A stretch of 28,928 nucleotides of DNA from Pelotomaculum sp. UBA3103 (GTDB lineage Bacteria > Bacillota > Desulfotomaculia > Desulfotomaculales > Pelotomaculaceae), in assembly GCA_002365855.1 (NCBI GenBank), contig DFAP01000012.1:1-28928 (forward strand), in the 5' to 3' direction. Under the pieces are notes generated by a model, which did no database searches, was not told the origin of the DNA, and worked only from the letters and a program-made list of their open reading frames with translations. A program made the translations under genes and the position numbers. Shown in pieces: positions 25,950 through 28,928 of the stretch (its first letter is position 1; each line of letters starts with the position of its first letter).

Positions 25950-26393
25950 TTGGCTCGTTCTAATGGGGGTATCCAGGACGATATCCTTCCAGGGTTAGGT
26001 CAGGGAATCCCGCCGGACCAGGAAGACCTGATAGATGAGAATACGATTCTAGTTCAGAGAACCCTGCGTTCCGGTCAGAGCATACGTTATAATGGAAACG
26101 TAGTGGTTCTAGGCGATGTCAACCCAGGAGCCGAGGTATCGGCATCCGGCAACGTGATAGTTATGGGATCTCTGAGAGGTATGGTGCACGCTGGGGCAAG
26201 CGGGGATGAAAGCGCTGTGGTTCTGGCCTTCCGGCTGCGGCCCATCCAGCTCAGGATCTCTAATCATATCACCCGCCCTCCAGATGATGAATCAATGGAT
26301 ATAGGCCATCCTGAGATGGCGCGAATTAAGGATGGAGTTGTTACGATCGAAGCCTTCCAGACCGGGGGAGAACGCCAGGTAAAGGTAACTTAG
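25950..26393 (+). CDS. minC: MinC, C-terminal domain only (septum inhibitor)
   Basis: The protein has only 147 residues, against about 210-230 for ordinary MinC. The TTG start at 25950 has AGGAGGAG upstream. Residues from about 32 form the complete C-terminal beta-helix domain that dimerises and binds MinD: TILVQRTLRSGQSIRY with the RSGQ motif (40-43), then GNVVVLGDVNPGAEVSASGN and LAFRLRPIQLRIS. Residues 1-31 are short, acidic and apparently unstructured. The N-terminal FtsZ-inhibiting domain is absent, and the 134 bases back to mrdA are non-coding and contain a terminator, so it is not encoded immediately upstream. MinD and MinE follow. How it would block FtsZ assembly is unclear. Confidence 0.9.
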   Translation: MARSNGGIQDDILPGLGQGIPPDQEDLIDENTILVQRTLRSGQSIRYNGNVVVLGDVNPGAEVSASGNVIVMGSLRGMVHAGASGDESAVVLAFRLRPIQLRISNHITRPPDDESMDIGHPEMARIKDGVVTIEAFQTGGERQVKVT

Positions 26394-26502
26394 CAGGTTA
26401 ATTTGGCGGGTTGTGTTTTTTGGACAGGTTTACCTGATTAATGGGTATATTAACCTGGCGTCCGGGTCTTAACGACTATATTAGAGGAGGAACTTAAAAA
26501 GA

Positions 26503-27297
26503 ATGGGTGAAGTATTCGTAGTGACTTCCGGTAAAGGAGGGGTTGGGAAAACTACTACCACCGCCAATATCGGCGCAGGCCTGGCAGCTATGGGCTATAA
26601 AGTAGTTTTGGTAGACGCGGACATTGGGCTCAGGAACCTTGATGTTGTTCTTGGTCTGGAAAACAGGATTGTATATGACCTGGTTGATGTAACTGCCGGC
26701 AACTGCCGCCTGAGGCAGGCCTTGATTAAGGATAAGAAATTGGAAGGCCTGCACTTGCTGCCTGCCGCCCAGACTAAAGATAAAACCGCGGTCAACCCTC
26801 AGCAGATGCGTGATTTATGTGAAGAGTTAAAAAAGGAGTTTGATTATGTAGTTATTGATTGCCCTGCCGGGATCGAACAGGGTTTTCGCAATGCTATTGC
26901 AGGAGCGGAAAAAGCCATAGTTATCACGAACCCGGAGGTTTCTGCCGTGCGTGATGCGGACCGGATTATCGGCCTTTTGGAGGCCGCGGAACTACGGGAT
27001 CCGAAACTGATTATTAACCGGATCCGGCCCAAAATGGTCAGACAGGGAGATATGATGAGTATCGATGACATCATAGACATCCTGGCTATCGATCTCCTGG
27101 GAGTGATACCGGAGGACGAGCTGATAGTAGTCACCACCAACCGGGGTGAAGCTGTTGTTATGGATCAGAGTTCACGCTCGGGACAGGCTTACAGGAATAT
27201 AAGCCGCCGTATTCAGGGTGAAGATGTGCCAATAATGAATCTGGAAGAAGATGGTGGTTTTTTCAATAAAATACGCAAAATGATCGGTCTGAAATAG
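26503..27297 (+). CDS. minD: Septum site-determining ATPase MinD
   Basis: The protein has 264 residues, full length for MinD, the membrane-binding ATPase that recruits MinC. The deviant Walker A is KGGVGKTTTT (11-20), followed by VLVDADIGLRNLDVVLGLEN. Switch regions include VIDCPAGIEQGFRNAI and ITNPEVSAVRDADRIIG. The C-terminal amphipathic membrane-targeting helix is FFNKIRKMIGLK (253-264). The ATG is preceded by GAGGAGG at a slightly long spacing. minE starts 19 bases after its stop. Confidence 0.98.
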   Translation: MGEVFVVTSGKGGVGKTTTTANIGAGLAAMGYKVVLVDADIGLRNLDVVLGLENRIVYDLVDVTAGNCRLRQALIKDKKLEGLHLLPAAQTKDKTAVNPQQMRDLCEELKKEFDYVVIDCPAGIEQGFRNAIAGAEKAIVITNPEVSAVRDADRIIGLLEAAELRDPKLIINRIRPKMVRQGDMMSIDDIIDILAIDLLGVIPEDELIVVTTNRGEAVVMDQSSRSGQAYRNISRRIQGEDVPIMNLEEDGGFFNKIRKMIGLK

Positions 27298-27316
27298 CCG
27301 GAGAGGGGGAAACGCA

Positions 27317-27586
27317 TTGCTTGAGTTTATAACCAGGCTTTTCGGAAGGGAAGGCGGGAGTAAAAACGTTGCTAAAGAAAGACTGAGACTTGTCCTGGTG
27401 CATGATAGGGCCAGTATATCGCCGCAGTTGCTTGAAACCCTGAAGGCCGAACTGATTAAGGTTATATCCAACTATATGGAGATTGATGAAAGTGCTCTGG
27501 AAGTTAATCTCGACTCTCAGGGCAGCACGGTGGCGCTGGTGGCAAACATACCGGTCAAAGGAATGAAACGGGCCGCCGGCGTCTGA
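27317..27586 (+). CDS. minE: Cell division topological specificity factor MinE
   Basis: The protein has 89 residues, the normal size of MinE, which stimulates the MinD ATPase and drives Min oscillation. The N-terminal segment LEFITRLFGREGGSKNVAKE holds the membrane-binding helix. It leads into the anti-MinCD helix/strand with RLRLVLVHDRASISPQLLE, and the C-terminal topological domain contains LIKVISNYMEIDESALEVNL. The start is TTG at 27317 behind GAGAGGGGG. In Clostridia of this kind rodA often follows, but here a convergent gene comes next. Confidence 0.96.
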   Translation: MLEFITRLFGREGGSKNVAKERLRLVLVHDRASISPQLLETLKAELIKVISNYMEIDESALEVNLDSQGSTVALVANIPVKGMKRAAGV

Positions 27587-27597
27587 GCTAAACTTCC

Positions 27598-27631
27598 GCG
27601 GAAGCAAGAGGGATGGTTCTCATGCTTCCGC
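27598..27631. terminator. Probable terminator between minE and the cyclophilin gene
   Basis: GCGGAAGCA and TGCTTCCGC (27598-27606 with 27623-27631) form a 9-base-pair stem with a further GAG/CTC pairing inside. The flanks are only moderately T-rich in either direction. Its place between two convergent genes supports a terminator role. A smaller palindrome, CTTCCGCGGAAG (27593-27604), overlaps it. Confidence 0.5.
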
Positions 27632-27633
27632 TT

Positions 27634-28146
27634 CTATACTACTTTTATAAACTGGATTTTATCTCCAGCCCTGATTTGGTCAACCACGTACATGCCCTGA
27701 ACGACCTCACCGAACACGGCATATTTGCCATCTAGAGCGGGCATATCCTTTTTTAATACATAAAACTGTGACCCGGCAGAGTCCGGGTTTTTATCCCTTG
27801 CCATCGCGACCGCCCCTCGGATATTTGTGAGATCAGAACTCGTTTCAAGTGGTATCGACCACCCTGGTCCACCTGTTCCGTCTCCCCGCGGATCGCCGCC
27901 CTGTACAACCCAGTCCTCGACGCGGTGAAATTTCAGGTTGTCGTAAAAGTTTGAGTTAACCAGTCTTATAAAGTTCTTAACGGTAACCGGCATTTTACCA
28001 GGGTGCAATCTGATAAAAATGCCGCCGCTAGTGGTTTGCAATAAGACCTTTTCGGGCAGGCCAAATCCATTGTTTGCCCTGTAGAATGGAATAGCCAGGA
28101 TCATGATGATAAAAACCACAACGATTATTAATAACACCCATATCAA
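27634..28146 (-). CDS. Membrane-anchored cyclophilin-type peptidyl-prolyl isomerase
   Basis: The protein has 170 residues. The first 20 are strongly hydrophobic (WVLLIIVVVFIIMILAIPF) without a lipobox, so the catalytic domain should be tethered outside the membrane. The cyclophilin domain (about 35-168) has KFHRVEDWVVQGGDPRGDGT with the catalytic-type Arg, and AGSQFYVL and YAVFGEVVQGM towards the end. It would speed proline isomerisation in exported proteins. The start is TTG at 28146 with GGGGTG upstream; a GTG three codons later is an alternative. It is convergent with minE and stands alone. Confidence 0.9.
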   Translation of the reverse strand: MIWVLLIIVVVFIIMILAIPFYRANNGFGLPEKVLLQTTSGGIFIRLHPGKMPVTVKNFIRLVNSNFYDNLKFHRVEDWVVQGGDPRGDGTGGPGWSIPLETSSDLTNIRGAVAMARDKNPDSAGSQFYVLKKDMPALDGKYAVFGEVVQGMYVVDQIRAGDKIQFIKVV

Positions 28147-28336
28147 TGCTGTCGCACCCCGTTTTTTGGATTATTTAATGTGTTTCCTTTTTATTTCTTC
28201 TATTAAAATAATAAGTCACTTGTAATTTATTTAATACCCGACTTAAGGATATAAAAAAGTACCTGGATAGGTTAATAAAAACAAGACTATTGAGGGATTT
28301 CAATTTCATACAAAGTATGTTAACATTTAGAGTTGT

Positions 28337-28379
28337 GATAACATAAGGCCTTCCGGACTTCGGAAGGCCTTATGTTATC
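28337..28379. repeat. Long perfect hairpin between the last two genes
   Basis: GATAACATAAGGCCTTCCG (28337-28355) and its exact reverse complement (28361-28379) form a 19-base-pair stem with a 5-base loop. It lies 29 bases after the stop of the LiaF-like gene on the minus strand and probably terminates or protects that transcript. No T-run follows the stem on either strand. Confidence 0.7.
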
Positions 28380-28408
28380 AGGATAATTAAAAAAATTATC
28401 CAGCTGCG

Positions 28409-28928
28409 TTACTTAAATTTCAGACTGCTGAATACAGCATTAGCATCGATCTCCAGTGATTTGACGCCGGACGCTGCTGCTTTTGTGCTGTACACATGAC
28501 TTCCAAAGCTGATGTTAGTATTATCAGGTGTTGAGGCGTTTGCAAACGCAGAATTAATTTTTACAACTGCCGGGGTTTTAGGATTCAGCCTGATGGTTCC
28601 GGATGAGAAGATGACGTTTATTTTTATCCTTCCAGGATCTTCTCCAGGTGCAATGTCAGTAAAATCCAATTCACCGTTACTGAAAATAAGGTTGTACTCG
28701 TCGTTAGCGGACCTGTTGATTTTAATGATTCCACTGCTAAAGACCATATTATTGTCATTTCTTGTGCTAAATCCTGTAAAACCTCCGAATATTATTGAAA
28801 AACCTATGTACAGAAAAAATAACCCGAACAGGATCCTTAATAACGGAATATGAATATTAAATACATGTCGTACAATCAACAAAACCCCTACTAATATTAA
28901 TAATATACCAAAGAAATACTCACTATAC
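28409..28928 (-). CDS. LiaF-like membrane protein (partial, cut by right edge)
   Basis: The frame is open from the stop at 28409 to the window edge, so the true start lies outside; 172 codons are visible. It begins with two membrane helices: FFGILLILVGVLLIVRHVF, then LLRILFGLFFLYIGFSIIFGG. This fits the N-terminal membrane module of LiaF/DUF5668-type proteins. The rest is a repeated strand pattern, including MVFSSGIIKIN, LIFSNGELDFTD and VIFSSGTIRLN, which resembles the beta-helical LiaF C-terminal domain of cell-wall stress proteins. The usual partners liaR and liaS are not in view. A shorter TTG start at 28882 would remove the first helix and is unlikely. Confidence 0.75.
   Translation of the reverse strand, partial: YSEYFFGILLILVGVLLIVRHVFNIHIPLLRILFGLFFLYIGFSIIFGGFTGFSTRNDNNMVFSSGIIKINRSANDEYNLIFSNGELDFTDIAPGEDPGRIKINVIFSSGTIRLNPKTPAVVKINSAFANASTPDNTNISFGSHVYSTKAAASGVKSLEIDANAVFSSLKFK

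Noticed and set aside
1..28928. CRISPR array, insertion sequence or prophage genes
   Set aside because: No spaced direct-repeat array, transposase, integrase or phage structural gene was visible; the only phage-related item is the family name of the toxin.

Overview
The window is a 28.9 kb piece of a low-to-mid GC, spore-forming Firmicute chromosome. The gene order tig-clpP-clpX-lonB-lonA-engB, then valS-folC, then maf-radC-mreBCD-mrdA-minCDE, together with Shine-Dalgarno-rich starts, frequent TTG/GTG start codons and a valine T-box, points to the Clostridia, most likely the Peptococcaceae (Desulfotomaculum/Pelotomaculum-like). This placement is an inference from gene order and protein style; no database search was run.

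Layout. Positions 1-720 (minus strand): a toxin-antitoxin pair (Gp49/HigB-like toxin, XRE antitoxin cut by the window edge) with a promoter whose spacer is a perfect operator-like palindrome. Positions 880-1413 (minus): a tRNA operon, transcribed His-Gln-Lys-Leu, with its own promoter and terminator and hairpins in the leader and two spacers. Positions 1526-5066 (plus): trigger factor, ClpP and ClpX behind a good promoter and a long hairpin-rich leader. Positions 5097-5588: a terminator palindrome, a decayed 3' end of an acetate-transporter (GPR1/FUN34/YaaH) gene and the lonB upstream region. Positions 5589-11051: LonB, LonA, the ribosome-assembly GTPase EngB and a frameshifted GNAT acetyltransferase. 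Positions 11167-13105 (minus): a proline/alanine-rich lipoprotein and an orphan membrane-anchored substrate-binding protein. Positions 13269-14128: a TIGR04086-type membrane protein and a YlbF-family protein. Positions 14162-15071: a small repeat cluster and an orphan Dam-type methylase (minus).

Positions 15155-19542: promoter, T-box leader, valyl-tRNA synthetase and FolC. Positions 19618-27586: the cell-shape and division cluster (DUF4321 protein, Maf, RadC, MreB, MreC, MreD, PBP2, MinC, MinD, MinE). Positions 27634-28928 (minus): a membrane-anchored cyclophilin and a LiaF-like protein that runs off the right edge.

Most genes are housekeeping. Protein folding and quality control (Tig, ClpXP, two Lon proteases) sits beside ribosome assembly (EngB). 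The Mre proteins and PBP2 build the elongation machinery and the Min proteins place the septum. I did not find a convincing wholly new system. The observations most worth a second look are a MinC that has only its C-terminal domain although MinD and MinE are complete, the structured leader or small RNA upstream of tig, the orphan Dam next to a short tandem/inverted repeat, and the orphan membrane-tethered substrate-binding protein.
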